A DNA stretch of 64,000 nt, taken from positions 1 to 64,000 of the forward strand of contig NZ_PJZH01000013.1 of assembly GCF_002858715.1 (NCBI RefSeq), written 5' to 3'. Under the pieces are notes generated by a model that did no database searches, was not told the DNA's origin, and saw only the letters and a program-made list of their open reading frames with translations. The position numbers were made by a program, and so were the translations under genes. Positions 48,978 through 57,841 of this stretch are shown here, in pieces. The stretch comes from Chimaeribacter coloradensis. GTDB lineage: Bacteria; Pseudomonadota; Gammaproteobacteria; Enterobacterales; Enterobacteriaceae. Positions within the stretch are counted from its first letter, which is position 1. Every line of letters begins with the position of its first letter.

Positions 48978-49012
48978 GTCACTTATTTTTTTGAAATCAA
49001 TAAAAATAGTGA
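48978..49012. repeat. AT-rich inverted repeat upstream of the P63C gene
   Basis: GTCACTTATTTTT pairs with AAAAATAGTGAC across about ten bases. The surrounding 48958-49172 stretch is AT-rich and holds no gene. It may be part of the P63C promoter or a relic of a mobile element end. Confidence 0.5.
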
Positions 49013-49172
49013 CCAAACCCCAGGGCTAAAATTAAATGTAGTGATTTATTGATATAAAACAAAATTAATGCAATTTATTCTATTTTTAACATAAATTTCT
49101 CCTAACAGGACGGTAGACGAATTTCGCCATTTGCTTTGAATTAAACTGACCAAACCGAAATCTGACCGACGC

Positions 49173-49630
49173 CGATTCATTCCCCCGCTCTCGCGGGGAA
49201 CACGTTCGATCGTTACACTGGCCTCAGGGTTTCCCAGGTTTATCCCCGCTCTCGCGGGGAACACTCCCTCTCCAATAGGTTCCACGCGTCAGGGGGCGGT
49301 TCATCCCCGCTCTCGCGGGGAACACACCGGCATCCCAGGAAACCCCCAGGCGCGCGGCGGTTCATCCCCGCTCTCGCGGGGAACACTAGGTGACCAATTG
49401 GCCTTCGGATAATGTCGCCGGTTCATCCCCGCTCTCGCGGGGAACACTCCAACCAACCCGGCAAGGAAGCAACCGAATGCGGTTCATCCCCGCTCTCGCG
49501 GGGAACACCTGGCTATCCCACCCTCTGCGGCGGTCGCCCACGGTTCATCCCCGCTCTCGCGGGGAACACCTGATGCAGATGCAGATGCAATATCCGGTAG
49601 GCGGTTCATCCCCGCTCTCGCGGGGAACAC
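49173..49630 (-). CRISPR. Type I-E-like CRISPR array, 8 repeats and 7 spacers
   Basis: Repeats of 29 nt (CGGTTCATCCCC to CGGGGAACAC) start at 49236, 49297, 49358, 49419, 49480, 49541 and 49602; a first, slightly longer degenerate copy is at 49173-49203. Every spacer is exactly 32 nt. The reverse complement begins GTGTTCCCCGCG and ends GAACCG, the E. coli I-E layout, so crRNAs would come from the minus strand and the leader is on the right. The second repeat has A at its first base and TTTAT where the later ones have TTCAT. No cas gene lies in the window. Confidence 0.97.
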
Positions 49631-49781
49631 TTTTACCGTATTTCATTGATTACCCTGACTTTTCTCAGGCGCAAAAATTCTACCGATTTTTTCCCTCTTT
49701 TTATGCGACTTAAGTCATTGATCCTGCAAGTAGTTAAAAACTCTGCCTGCACTGTTTCGCCTTTCCACCAACCTGAAAAAG
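49631..49781 (-). promoter_or_regulatory. Presumed CRISPR leader
   Basis: The stretch right of the last repeat is AT-rich near the array (TTTTACCGTATTTCATTG) and contains a small hairpin CCTGA-cttttc-TCAGG (49654-49669). On the minus strand TTGCAG and, 18 bp on, CATAAA could serve as promoter elements. The assignment rests on repeat orientation and on decay of repeats at the other end. Confidence 0.5.
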
Positions 49782-49808
49782 AAAAACCCCGGCGGGCCGG
49801 GGTTTTTT
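49782..49808 (-). terminator. Terminator of the terC-like gene
   Basis: AAAAACCCCGGCgggCCGGGGTTTTTT, 16 bp beyond the stop codon. It also separates that gene from the CRISPR leader. Confidence 0.85.
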
Positions 49809-49824
49809 CATAGTGGCGGGAGAA

Positions 49825-50844
49825 TTACTTCTCTTTGGCCGGGAACAGCACGCTGGCGAGGATGCCGAGGCCCAGCACAATCAGCACGATGTAGAGGCTG
49901 GTGTTGATGCCGATCTCGTAACCGTGGTGCCAGAGGTGGTCGCTGGCGTTCAGGCCGAGTTTGAAGGCGATAAAGAACAGCAGCACCACCACCGCTTTCT
50001 CCAGGTGTGACAGGTAGCGGCGCAGCGCTTCCAGCACAAAGTAGAGCGCGCGCAGGCCGAGGATGGCGAACATCATCGCGGAGTAGACGATCAGCGGCTC
50101 GCGGCTCACGGCGATCACCGCCGGGACGCTGTCAAAGGCGAACATCACGTCCGACAGCTCCACCACCGCCACACAGAGCAGCAGCGGCGTGGCGTAGCGC
50201 GCGCCTTTCTTCACCGTAAAGGCGAAGCCCTTGTTCTGCGGCTTCTCCAGCTCAGCGGAGACTTCGCCGGCTTTCAGCAGGAAACGGTCGCCGGCCAGTT
50301 TCGGCCAGACCGGGAAGAAGCGGCGCACCAGACGGTTGGCGAAGTGATCGGAGTAATCTTCGATCTCCTCGTCGTCTTCGCCGGAGCGCAGCATCATCAC
50401 CGCCGTCCAGGCGACGATCACCGCAAACACCATCTCCACCCACGGCCCGAGGGAGAGCAGCGCGGTGCCGAAGGCCACAAAAATGCCGCGGAACACAATC
50501 GCCCCGATCACGCCCCAGTAGAGCACGCGGTGGCGCAAACCATCCGGCACTTTGAACCAGGCGAAAATTGCCATCATCACAAACAGGTTGTCCACCGACA
50601 GCACTTTCTCCAGCGCATAACCGGTAATAAACAGGTTAGCAACGGCCGCACCGTGGTGAATATAGAGGAAACCGGCAAAACCCAGGGCCGTGGCGACCCA
50701 GAAAATTGACCAGCCTACCGCGCTTTTCAGGCTGATGGCGTGGTTGCCGCGGTGGGCAAACAGGTCAATCAGCAGCGCGGCAATCGACAGCCCAACGAAT
50801 ACGCTGACCGTCTCCAGAGGAAAACCAATATGAACAGACTCCAT
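49825..50844 (-). CDS. terC: TerC-family integral membrane protein
   Basis: 339 residues with about eight or nine membrane segments. The TerC signatures are ALEKVLSVDNLFVMMAIFAWF, LYWGVIGAIVFRGIFVAFG and VVELSDVMFAFDSVPAVIAVSREP, with acidic residues inside membrane helices. It resembles TerC of tellurite-resistance operons more than Alx. No terZABDE genes flank it, so tellurite resistance cannot be assumed; family members are linked to manganese export. I saw no yybP-ykoY-type riboswitch upstream. Confidence 0.88.
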   Translation of the reverse strand: MESVHIGFPLETVSVFVGLSIAALLIDLFAHRGNHAISLKSAVGWSIFWVATALGFAGFLYIHHGAAVANLFITGYALEKVLSVDNLFVMMAIFAWFKVPDGLRHRVLYWGVIGAIVFRGIFVAFGTALLSLGPWVEMVFAVIVAWTAVMMLRSGEDDEEIEDYSDHFANRLVRRFFPVWPKLAGDRFLLKAGEVSAELEKPQNKGFAFTVKKGARYATPLLLCVAVVELSDVMFAFDSVPAVIAVSREPLIVYSAMMFAILGLRALYFVLEALRRYLSHLEKAVVVLLFFIAFKLGLNASDHLWHHGYEIGINTSLYIVLIVLGLGILASVLFPAKEK

Positions 50845-51044
50845 TATCCCTTCTCAATTCAAAGCGTTGCCGCGAACGGCGAACAGGTTATTTTTATAGG
50901 CGTGCCGCGGCATCGTGCGCAGCGTCACTATTCTAGCAGGCGGCGCGCCGATCATAAGAGATAAACAGAATGAATCTGTCAGCGGCAGACAGGGGGAAAA
51001 GCAGAGGGGGCAGCGCCGCCGTGGGCAGCACGGCGGCGGGGGAA

Positions 51045-51527
51045 TCAGAGGTTTTTCAGCGCCTTGATCGTCTCTTCAATGTCGATCTCCAGTTCGGAGA
51101 AGGTGAAGGTTTTATTCTGGAAGGTGGTGACGTTCAGCATCTCCAGCGGGCGGGTCGCGCCCTTCTCCGCCTCTTGTTTCGGGCGGATGCGCTCCATCAG
51201 CAACCCGGCGGAGAGCACGGCGTTCTCTTTATCGATCTGCGCCTCAACCGGCACCTGTTTGGTGAAGCGGTTGAAGGACTTGATGCTGGTGATTTTGATG
51301 CGCTCACCGGCGATGTGGATGTACTTGCTCTCTACTGCCACTTTCACCGCATAGGCCGACAGCCCTTTGGTGTTGGTGGTCGGCTCGAAGGTCACGGCGG
51401 CATTCTTTTTCAGCAGCTCCGGATTCGCCACTTTGACAACGTGAAAATACCGGTTGTCGCCGTTTTCATCTTTAATAAATCCGAATCCTTTGTCTTCGAA
51501 ATATGTCGTAATTGTACCGTGCATCAT
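51045..51527 (-). CDS. Cold-shock-domain protein with C-terminal extension
   Basis: 160 residues (or 159 from the second of two tandem ATGs). The N-terminal 65 residues form a cold-shock-like OB fold: GTITTYFEDKGFGFIKDENGDNRYFHV has the RNP1-like KGFGFI and RNP2-like RYFHV. The remaining 95 residues are not found in small Csp proteins and include an acidic end ELEIDIEETIKALKNL. It is predicted to bind RNA or single-stranded DNA; specific function unknown. Confidence 0.8.
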   Translation of the reverse strand: MMHGTITTYFEDKGFGFIKDENGDNRYFHVVKVANPELLKKNAAVTFEPTTNTKGLSAYAVKVAVESKYIHIAGERIKITSIKSFNRFTKQVPVEAQIDKENAVLSAGLLMERIRPKQEAEKGATRPLEMLNVTTFQNKTFTFSELEIDIEETIKALKNL

Positions 51528-51621
51528 AGTTACCGCCTGACCTGTCAACAAAACGCCTATTTTAGTTGAGCCACACGCAGAAGTCGCCTGCTTTACCGCA
51601 CTTCCTGCGGGGCGCAGGCAT

Positions 51622-51649
51622 AAAAAAACGGCCTCCGGGGAGGCCGTTT
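51622..51649 (-). terminator. exbBD terminator
   Basis: On the minus strand AACGGCCTCC-cc-GGAGGCCGTTTTTTT follows the exbD stop. Confidence 0.88.
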
Positions 51650-51663
51650 CATCACGTGCAGGC

Positions 51664-52089
51664 TTACTGCGCGCCGGTGTGCTCCATGCCCACCAGCCCG
51701 ACCTTGAGGTAGCCCGCCTGACGCAGCGTATCCATCACGCCCATCATTGTCTCGTAATCCACTGATTTGTCAGCGCGGAAGAAAATGGTGGTCTCTTTGT
51801 CGCCGTGGGTCTGCTGGGCCAGTTGCGCGGTGAGTTGCTCACGCGGCACCGGCACATCGCCGACGAACAGCTGTTTCTCAGCGTTTACCGTGAGGAACAG
51901 CGGCTTCTCCGGGCGCGGCGACGGCTTGCTGGTGGAGGCCGGCAGGTTGACCCGCACATCCACCGTCGCCAGCGGCGCGGCCACCATAAAGATGATCAGC
52001 AGAACCAACATCACGTCGATAAACGGCGTCACGTTGATCTCATGCATCTCCCCGCTTTCATCAATATCGTCATTCAGACGCATCGCCAT
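51664..52089 (-). CDS. exbD: ExbD, TonB-complex energising protein
   Basis: 141 residues, as in E. coli. One N-terminal membrane helix with the essential aspartate in NVTPFIDVMLVLLIIFMVAAPLA (residue about 25), then a periplasmic domain (VNAEKQLFVGDVPVPREQL). With ExbB it couples proton flow to TonB. Six bases separate it from exbB. Confidence 0.96.
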   Translation of the reverse strand: MAMRLNDDIDESGEMHEINVTPFIDVMLVLLIIFMVAAPLATVDVRVNLPASTSKPSPRPEKPLFLTVNAEKQLFVGDVPVPREQLTAQLAQQTHGDKETTIFFRADKSVDYETMMGVMDTLRQAGYLKVGLVGMEHTGAQ

Positions 52090-52095
52090 CGTCAG

Positions 52096-53076
52096 TTACC
52101 CCACGCGCAGTTGCGGATTCGCGCGTTTGGTGCCGGCGTTGGCGGCCAGATCCAGATCGCGCCCCTGCAGCAGCAGCAGCTGGGCCGCCACATCACCCAA
52201 CAGGTGACGGTAGGCCGCAATCAGGCGGGCGAAGATGTTGTAGATCACCACGGCCGGGATCGCCGCCACCAGCCCGATGGCTGTCGCCAGCAGGGCTTCG
52301 GCGATGCCCGGGGCCACCACGGCGAGGTTGGTGGTCTGGGTTTCGGCGATGCCGATAAAGCTGTTCATGATGCCCCAGACGGTGCCGAACAGCCCGACGA
52401 ACGGCGAGATTGCGCCGATGGTCGCCAGGAAGCCATTGCCGCGCCCCATGTGGCGGCCGGCCGCCGCGACGCGGCGCTCCAGGCGGAAACTGGTGCGATC
52501 TTTGATGCCGTTGATGTCGGCAGACTGGGCCGACAGTTCCAGCTCGTTTTGCGCGTCGGCCAGCAGGCGGGCGCTGAGGCTCTCGTCATCAAAGCCGTCC
52601 ACCACGGCGGCGGCTTCGTCCAGCGAAGTCACGGAGGCCAGCGCGCTCAGCTCACGGCGCAGGCGGCGTTTGGCGGCAAACAGTTCGCTGCCCTTGGCGA
52701 ACAGGATCGCCCAGGTCACCACCGAGGCCAGCAGCAGGCCGATCATCACGGTTTTCACCACGGCATCCGCATGGTGGTACATGCCGAGCACTGACAAATC
52801 CTGCGGTATCACCGGCTGGGCGCTGGGCGCGGCCGGTTGGGTATCCGCGGCCATGACCGGCGCGGTCGCAGCAGGCGCGGCCTCTGCCTGCGCGCTCTGC
52901 GTGGCCGGGGCGACATTATTCGCCGGGGCCGCCAGCGCCGGGCCGCTCAGCCCGGCCATCAGGCACAGGGAGGCCAACGCCAGACGCCCGCGCCCGCCCG
53001 TTTTTTGCCGGGATTGAGTTGTGTGTTGTACGGATGTGGGCATCCCACATTTCATCATCATGCGAGCCAGGTTCAC
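52096..53076 (-). CDS. exbB: ExbB, TonB-complex proton channel
   Basis: 326 residues from GTG 53076, preceded by GGAGG six bases upstream. An N-terminal signal-like segment (LALASLCLMAGLSGPALAA) and an Ala/Pro-rich stretch precede the three membrane helices of the TolQ/ExbB family (MIGLLLASVVTWAILFAKG; FLATIGAISPFVGLFGTVWGIM; ATAIGLVAAIPAVVIYNIFA). The long N-terminal extension is absent in E. coli ExbB (244 residues) but is known from Serratia- and Pseudomonas-type ExbB. Confidence 0.94.
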   Translation of the reverse strand: MNLARMMMKCGMPTSVQHTTQSRQKTGGRGRLALASLCLMAGLSGPALAAPANNVAPATQSAQAEAAPAATAPVMAADTQPAAPSAQPVIPQDLSVLGMYHHADAVVKTVMIGLLLASVVTWAILFAKGSELFAAKRRLRRELSALASVTSLDEAAAVVDGFDDESLSARLLADAQNELELSAQSADINGIKDRTSFRLERRVAAAGRHMGRGNGFLATIGAISPFVGLFGTVWGIMNSFIGIAETQTTNLAVVAPGIAEALLATAIGLVAAIPAVVIYNIFARLIAAYRHLLGDVAAQLLLLQGRDLDLAANAGTKRANPQLRVG

Positions 53077-53152
53077 GCTACGCCTCCACCCTAAATCATC
53101 AACGTTGGAAGAAATAAATCAGTGCGGGATCATATCAAACACAGCGCGGATT

Positions 53153-53171
53153 GATAGTGGTTCTCATTATT
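53153..53171. promoter_or_regulatory. Fur box upstream of exbB
   Basis: GATAGTGGTTCTCATTATT matches the 19-bp Fur consensus GATAATGATAATCATTATC at 14 positions. It lies about 80 bp before the exbB start, consistent with iron repression of the TonB energising system. Confidence 0.7.
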
Positions 53172-53384
53172 ATTTACGCAGGCAAGAGATCAAGGTCAAG
53201 GCAGGTGAACATTCCATAAAGAAAGGTGAAACACAGCGGGGGCAACCGCCGGAAAAAGGGGCCGAGGGGCGCTGTTTTTTTAGCCGCATCACAAATCCAA
53301 AGGCCGCGCCAGCGCTGGCCGTGACGCAGATCGGATTTACTTTAAAAAGCCATTTCAACAAATTTTCAATACCATTTCAAAGTG

Positions 53385-53411
53385 TATAATCGCGTTAATA
53401 AAATGTTTCAA
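53385..53411 (+). promoter_or_regulatory. dctP promoter and candidate operator
   Basis: A consensus TATAAT (53385-53390) is 85 bp before dctP. TTTCAA occurs repeatedly around it (near 53353, 53364, 53374 and 53407), and the downstream TTTGAAACATTTTATT (complement) is loosely KdgR-like. The regulator is not identified. The rest of the 400-bp exbB-dctP gap holds only the Fur box. Confidence 0.45.
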
Positions 53412-53474
53412 ATTTAACCAGACCCGCTTTTTTTAGGCCATTTTCCCGGCATTCCCCTACCCCTGGAGAGAATC

Positions 53475-54452
53475 ATGAGACTGCGAAAATCCCTGCTGGC
53501 CCTGAGCCTGTTGTCTGCCACGCTGTTTGCGGCGGCCCCGGCCTTCGCCCAGACCATCAAAGCCGCGGACGTCCACCCGCAGGGCTACCCGAATGTGGTG
53601 GCGGTACAGCATATGGGCGAAAAACTGGAGAAAGCCACAGACGGGCGGCTCGAGCTGAAAACCTTCCCCGGCGGCGTACTGGGCGATGAGAAACAGATGA
53701 TCGAGCAGGCGCAGATCGGCGCCATCGACCTGATCCGCGTCTCCATGGCCCCGGTGGCGGCCATTCTGCCGGAGATTGAAGTCTTCACCCTGCCCTACAT
53801 TTTCCGCGATGAAGACCACCTGCATAAGGTGCTCGACAGCGCCATCGGCCAAGAGATCGGGGACAAAATCACCGCCGATCCGAAATCCCGTCTGGTGTTC
53901 CTCGGCTGGATGGACTCCGGCACCCGCAACATGATCACCAAAACTCCGCTGACCAAACCGGAAGATCTGAAAGGCATGAAGATCCGCGTACAGGGCAGCC
54001 CGGTAGCGCTGGCCACGCTGAAAGCGATGGGGGCCAACGCGGTGGCGATGGGCGTGAGTGAAGTCTTCAGCGGCATGCAGACCGGTGTGATCGACGGCAC
54101 GGAGAATAACCCGCCGACTTTTGTCGCCCATAACTACCTGCCGGTGGCGAAGTATTACACCCTGACCCGCCACTTCATTATCCCGGAGCTGTTCCTCTAC
54201 TCAAAAGCGAAATGGGACAAGTTAAGCGCGGAAGACCAGCAGCTGATCCTGAAGCTGGCGAAAGAGGCGCAGGCCGAACAGCGCCAGCTGTGGGCTGCCT
54301 ATAACGAAAAAGCGTTGCAGACCATGAAAGCCGGCGGGGTCAAATTCCAGGAGATCGACACGACCTATTTCTACAAGGCGACCCAGCCGGTGCGTGAGCA
54401 GTATGGCAAGGCCCATCAGGATCTGGTGGATAAAATCAACGATGTGAAATAA
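53475..54452 (+). CDS. dctP: TRAP transporter substrate-binding protein (DctP family)
   Basis: 325 residues with a signal peptide ending APAFAQ. DctP features: HPQGYPNVVAVQHMGEKLEKATDGRLELKTFPGGVLGDEKQMIEQ near the N-terminus (quoted in parts), then KGMKIRVQGSPV with the substrate-carboxylate arginine and ENNPPTFVAHNY. It captures an organic acid in the periplasm for DctQM. The ligand is unknown; sugar acids and C4-dicarboxylates are the usual choices. Confidence 0.92.
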   Translation: MRLRKSLLALSLLSATLFAAAPAFAQTIKAADVHPQGYPNVVAVQHMGEKLEKATDGRLELKTFPGGVLGDEKQMIEQAQIGAIDLIRVSMAPVAAILPEIEVFTLPYIFRDEDHLHKVLDSAIGQEIGDKITADPKSRLVFLGWMDSGTRNMITKTPLTKPEDLKGMKIRVQGSPVALATLKAMGANAVAMGVSEVFSGMQTGVIDGTENNPPTFVAHNYLPVAKYYTLTRHFIIPELFLYSKAKWDKLSAEDQQLILKLAKEAQAEQRQLWAAYNEKALQTMKAGGVKFQEIDTTYFYKATQPVREQYGKAHQDLVDKINDVK

Positions 54453-54486
54453 GCCTTTCACGTCCCGTCTGTTACTGGGGGAAATT

Positions 54487-54999
54487 ATGGCCCGTTACTA
54501 CCTGTCGTCGATGGATGTGCTCTACCGGCTGGCAATGTGGATCTCCGGCATCGCGCTGCTGCTGATGGTGGCGGTGATCCCGGTCGGCATCTTCTACCGC
54601 TATGCGCTGAACCAGGCGCTCTCCTGGCCGGAGCCGGTCTCCATTATCTGCATGGTGACCTTTACCTTTGTCGGCGCGGCGGTGAGCTACCGCGCCGGGT
54701 CGCACATCGCCGTCGGTATGCTGACGGACCGGCTGTCGCCGGTGGGGCAGAAGGTGGCCTCCACCCTGACCGACCTGCTGATGCTGGCGCTGAGCCTGTT
54801 CATCCTGGTCTACAGCGCGACCCTGTGCCGTGAGCTGTGGGAGCAGCCGGTGGCGGATTTCCCGGTGCTCACCGCTGGGGAGACCTACCTGCCGCTGCCG
54901 CTCGGCTCGGCCATTACCCTGCTGTTCGTGCTTGAACGGCTGATGCTGGGGCCGCAACACCATCGCCAGGCGGTGGTCTTCGGCACCTCGGAAACCTGA
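54487..54999 (+). CDS. dctQ: TRAP transporter small membrane subunit (DctQ)
   Basis: 170 residues with four membrane helices. GIALLLMVAVIPVGIFYRYALNQALSWPEPVSI and the tail region LPLGSAITLLFVLERLM are typical of DctQ (quoted in parts). It partners DctM in a sodium-driven TRAP transporter. The gap to dctM is 15 bp. Confidence 0.92.
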   Translation: MARYYLSSMDVLYRLAMWISGIALLLMVAVIPVGIFYRYALNQALSWPEPVSIICMVTFTFVGAAVSYRAGSHIAVGMLTDRLSPVGQKVASTLTDLLMLALSLFILVYSATLCRELWEQPVADFPVLTAGETYLPLPLGSAITLLFVLERLMLGPQHHRQAVVFGTSET

Positions 55000-55014
55000 T
55001 ACGGGGCGACGCTG

Positions 55015-56310
55015 ATGGATGCATTTATTCTGCTGTTTTCACTGGGGGTACTGCTGGCGATTGGCGTGCCGGTGGCTTACGCCGTGGGGCTGAGCGCGGT
55101 GGTCGGCGCGTTGTGGATCGACCTGCCGCTGGAGGCGTTGATGATCCAGCTCACCAACGGGGTGAACAAGTTCTCCTTGCTGGCGATCCCGTTCTTCATC
55201 CTGGCCGGGGCCATTATGGCGGAGGGCGGCATCGCCCGGCGGCTGGTGAGCTTCGCCTATATCTTTGTCGGTTTTATCCGCGGCGGGCTGTCGCTGGTCA
55301 ACATCATGGCCTCGACCTTCTTCGGCGCGATCTCCGGCTCCTCGGTGGCGGACACCGCCTCCATCGGCTCGGTGATGGTGCCGGAGATGGAAAAAAAGGG
55401 CTACCCGCGTGACTTCGCGGCGGCCGTTACCGCCAGCGGCTCGGTGCAGGCGATCCTGATCCCGCCCAGCCACAACGCGGTGATCTACTCGCTGGCCACC
55501 GGCGGCAGCGTCTCGGTGGCGGCGCTGTTTATCGCCGGTGTGCTGCCCGGCATCCTGCTCTGTGTGTCGCTGATGGTGATGTGCGTCGGCTTTGCCCATG
55601 CGCGCGGCTACCCGAAAGGCGAGCGGGTGGCGTTCCGCGATGCGCTGAAGATCTTCATCGACACCCTGTGGGGGCTGATGACGGTGGTGATCATCATGGG
55701 CGGCATCCTGAGCGGCATCTTCACCGCCACCGAGTCGGCGGCCATCGCCTGCCTCTGGGCCTTCTTCGTCACCATGTTTATCTACCGTGACTACAAATGG
55801 TCTGAGCTGCCGAAGCTGATGTACCGCACGGTGAAAACCGTCACCATCGTGATGATCCTGATCGGCTTCGCCGCCTGTTTCGGCGCGGTGATGACCTTTA
55901 TGCAGCTGCCGACCCGCATCACCGACTTCTTCACCGCGTTTTCGGATAACAAATATGTCATCTTAATGTGCATTAATATCATGCTGTTGCTGGTCGGCAC
56001 CTTAATGGACATGGCCCCGATTATCCTGATCCTGACGCCGGTGCTGCTGCCGGTGGTGACCTCGCTCGGCATCGACCCGGTACACTTCGGCATGATCATG
56101 ATGGTGAACCTCGGCATCGGCCTGATCACCCCGCCGGTCGGCTCGGTGCTGTTTGTCGCCAGTGCGGTGAGCAAGCGGAAAATCGAGGAGGTGGTGAAGG
56201 CGATGCTGCCGTTTTACGCCGTGCTGTTTATTGTTCTGATGCTGGTGACGTACGTCCCCGCGATCTCGTTGTTCCTGCCCAACTGGTTTGGCGTTCACGC
56301 CGGCTACTGA
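55015..56310 (+). CDS. dctM: TRAP transporter large permease subunit (DctM)
   Basis: 431 residues, about 12 membrane segments. SLLAIPFFILAGAIMAEGGIARRLV, FFGAISGSSVADTASIGSVMVPEM and NLGIGLITPPVGSVLFVASA are hallmarks of the DctM family (quoted in parts). It forms the transport path with DctQ. The dctPQM unit lies between exbB and metC, which are neighbours in E. coli. Confidence 0.94.
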   Translation: MDAFILLFSLGVLLAIGVPVAYAVGLSAVVGALWIDLPLEALMIQLTNGVNKFSLLAIPFFILAGAIMAEGGIARRLVSFAYIFVGFIRGGLSLVNIMASTFFGAISGSSVADTASIGSVMVPEMEKKGYPRDFAAAVTASGSVQAILIPPSHNAVIYSLATGGSVSVAALFIAGVLPGILLCVSLMVMCVGFAHARGYPKGERVAFRDALKIFIDTLWGLMTVVIIMGGILSGIFTATESAAIACLWAFFVTMFIYRDYKWSELPKLMYRTVKTVTIVMILIGFAACFGAVMTFMQLPTRITDFFTAFSDNKYVILMCINIMLLLVGTLMDMAPIILILTPVLLPVVTSLGIDPVHFGMIMMVNLGIGLITPPVGSVLFVASAVSKRKIEEVVKAMLPFYAVLFIVLMLVTYVPAISLFLPNWFGVHAGY

Positions 56311-56505
56311 TCTCCCCTTTTGCCCGCGTCGCCTCGCTGCGGGCTTTTTTCACTGCTTTTCTGCCGGAGGTTTTTCTCTTCTCCGGCAGAATGCTGTCTG
56401 AATCTGCTGTTTTTCCGGGCGGCGGGCAAAAGCATCCCCCAGCTGCCCGGCTGCGTGGTAAGTTAGGCAAAAGTGCGCAACCTTAACAACAGGTAACAGG
56501 GCAAT

Positions 56506-57699
56506 ATGGCAGGAAAACATCGTGATACCGCGCTGGTCAGTGCCGGGCGGCAGAAAAAGTATACCCAGGGTTCGGTGAACGCCGTGATCCAGCGCGCCTC
56601 GTCGCTGGTGTTCGAGTCCGTGGCGGCAAAAAAACATGCCACGGCCCACCGCGCCGACGGCGAGCTGTTCTACGGCCGCCGCGGCACCCTGACCCACTTC
56701 GCTTTCCAGGAGGCGATGACCGAGCTGGAAGGCGGTGCCGGCTGCGTACTCTACCCGTGCGGCGCGGCGGCGGTGAGCAATGCGATCCTCTCTTTTGTCG
56801 GCGCGGGTGACCACCTGCTGGTGATCGGCTCCGCCTATGAGCCGACGCAGGATTTCTGCAGCAAAGTGCTGGCGAAGATGCAGGTCAGCACCACCTATTT
56901 CCCGCCGATGATCGGCGCAGGCATCGCCGATCTGGTGCAGCCCAATACCAAAGTGGTGTTCCTGGAGTCGCCCGGCTCCATCACCCTGGAAGTGCCGGAC
57001 ATCCCGGCGATGGTCAAGGCGGTGCGCGCGGCGGCACCGGACGTGGTGATCATGATCGATAACACCTGGGCGGCGGGCATTCTGTTCCCGGCGCTGTCGC
57101 ACGACATCGACATCTCGATCCAGGCGGGCACCAAGTACATCATCGGCCACTCCGACGCCATGATCGGCACCGCCGTTGCCAACGCCCGCTGCTGGGAGCA
57201 GCTGCGCGAGCACTCCTACCTGATGGGCCAGATGGTCGACGCCGATACCGCCTACATGGCCGCGCGCGGCCTGCGCACGCTGGGGGTGCGGCTCAAGCAG
57301 CATGAGGAGAGCAGCCTGCGCGTGGCGCGCTGGCTGGAAACCCGCCCGGAAGTGGCGGAAGTGCGCCACCCGGCGCTGCCCGGCTGCCCCGGCCATGAAT
57401 TTTTCCGGCGTGACTTCTCCGGCAGCGCGGGCCTGTTCTCCTTCATCCTGAAAGATCGCCTGAGTGACGCCCAGCTGGCACACTACCTCGACCACTTCAG
57501 CCACTTCAGCATGGCCTATTCGTGGGGCGGGTTTGAGTCGCTGATTCTGGCTAACCAGCCGGAAGAGTTGCAGGCGATCCGCCCGGCGGAGACCCTTGCC
57601 TTCCAGGGCACGCTGGTACGGCTGCACATCGGCCTGGAACATTGCGACGATTTAATTGAGGATCTGGCCGCCGGGTTTGCCCGTTTGCGCTGCGCCTGA
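56506..57699 (+). CDS. metC: Cystathionine beta-lyase MetC
   Basis: 397 residues (E. coli 395), a PLP enzyme splitting cystathionine into homocysteine, pyruvate and ammonia. [36 protein letters not shown] and the PLP-lysine segment [19 protein letters not shown] identify it, with [13 protein letters not shown] before the lysine. Start at ATG 56506 ([15 protein letters not shown]). No clear MetJ box was found in the 195-bp upstream gap. Confidence 0.95.
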   Translation: MAGKHRDTALVSAGRQKKYTQGSVNAVIQRASSLVFESVAAKKHATAHRADGELFYGRRGTLTHFAFQEAMTELEGGAGCVLYPCGAAAVSNAILSFVGAGDHLLVIGSAYEPTQDFCSKVLAKMQVSTTYFPPMIGAGIADLVQPNTKVVFLESPGSITLEVPDIPAMVKAVRAAAPDVVIMIDNTWAAGILFPALSHDIDISIQAGTKYIIGHSDAMIGTAVANARCWEQLREHSYLMGQMVDADTAYMAARGLRTLGVRLKQHEESSLRVARWLETRPEVAEVRHPALPGCPGHEFFRRDFSGSAGLFSFILKDRLSDAQLAHYLDHFSHFSMAYSWGGFESLILANQPEELQAIRPAETLAFQGTLVRLHIGLEHCDDLIEDLAAGFARLRCA

Positions 57700-57841
57700 T
57701 CCGCGCCGCACTATACTTAGGTTATTCACGGGAAAGACTCAGGGGAAACCGACGGAGAGTCGCCGCCGGTCGCAGACCATGCGGCCGGGAGCCGACAGCC
57801 CTGCCTGATCGGCGCACGTTTTATTCGCAACGGGAAGAACA

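Noticed and set aside
49390..49713. Open frame across the CRISPR array translating as repeated GSSPLSRGT
   Set aside because: This is the well-known false translation of CRISPR repeats. The minus-strand frame at 49046-49285 (VFPARAGIN) is of the same kind.
49825..50844. Part of a tellurite-resistance ter operon or an Mn riboswitch-controlled alx gene
   Set aside because: No terZABDE genes flank it, and the 5' region shows no yybP-ykoY-like fold that I can recognise.
53391..53411. KdgR operator upstream of dctP
   Set aside because: Only one half (TGAAACA) fits; the other half differs at several positions, and no pectin or hexuronate gene is nearby.
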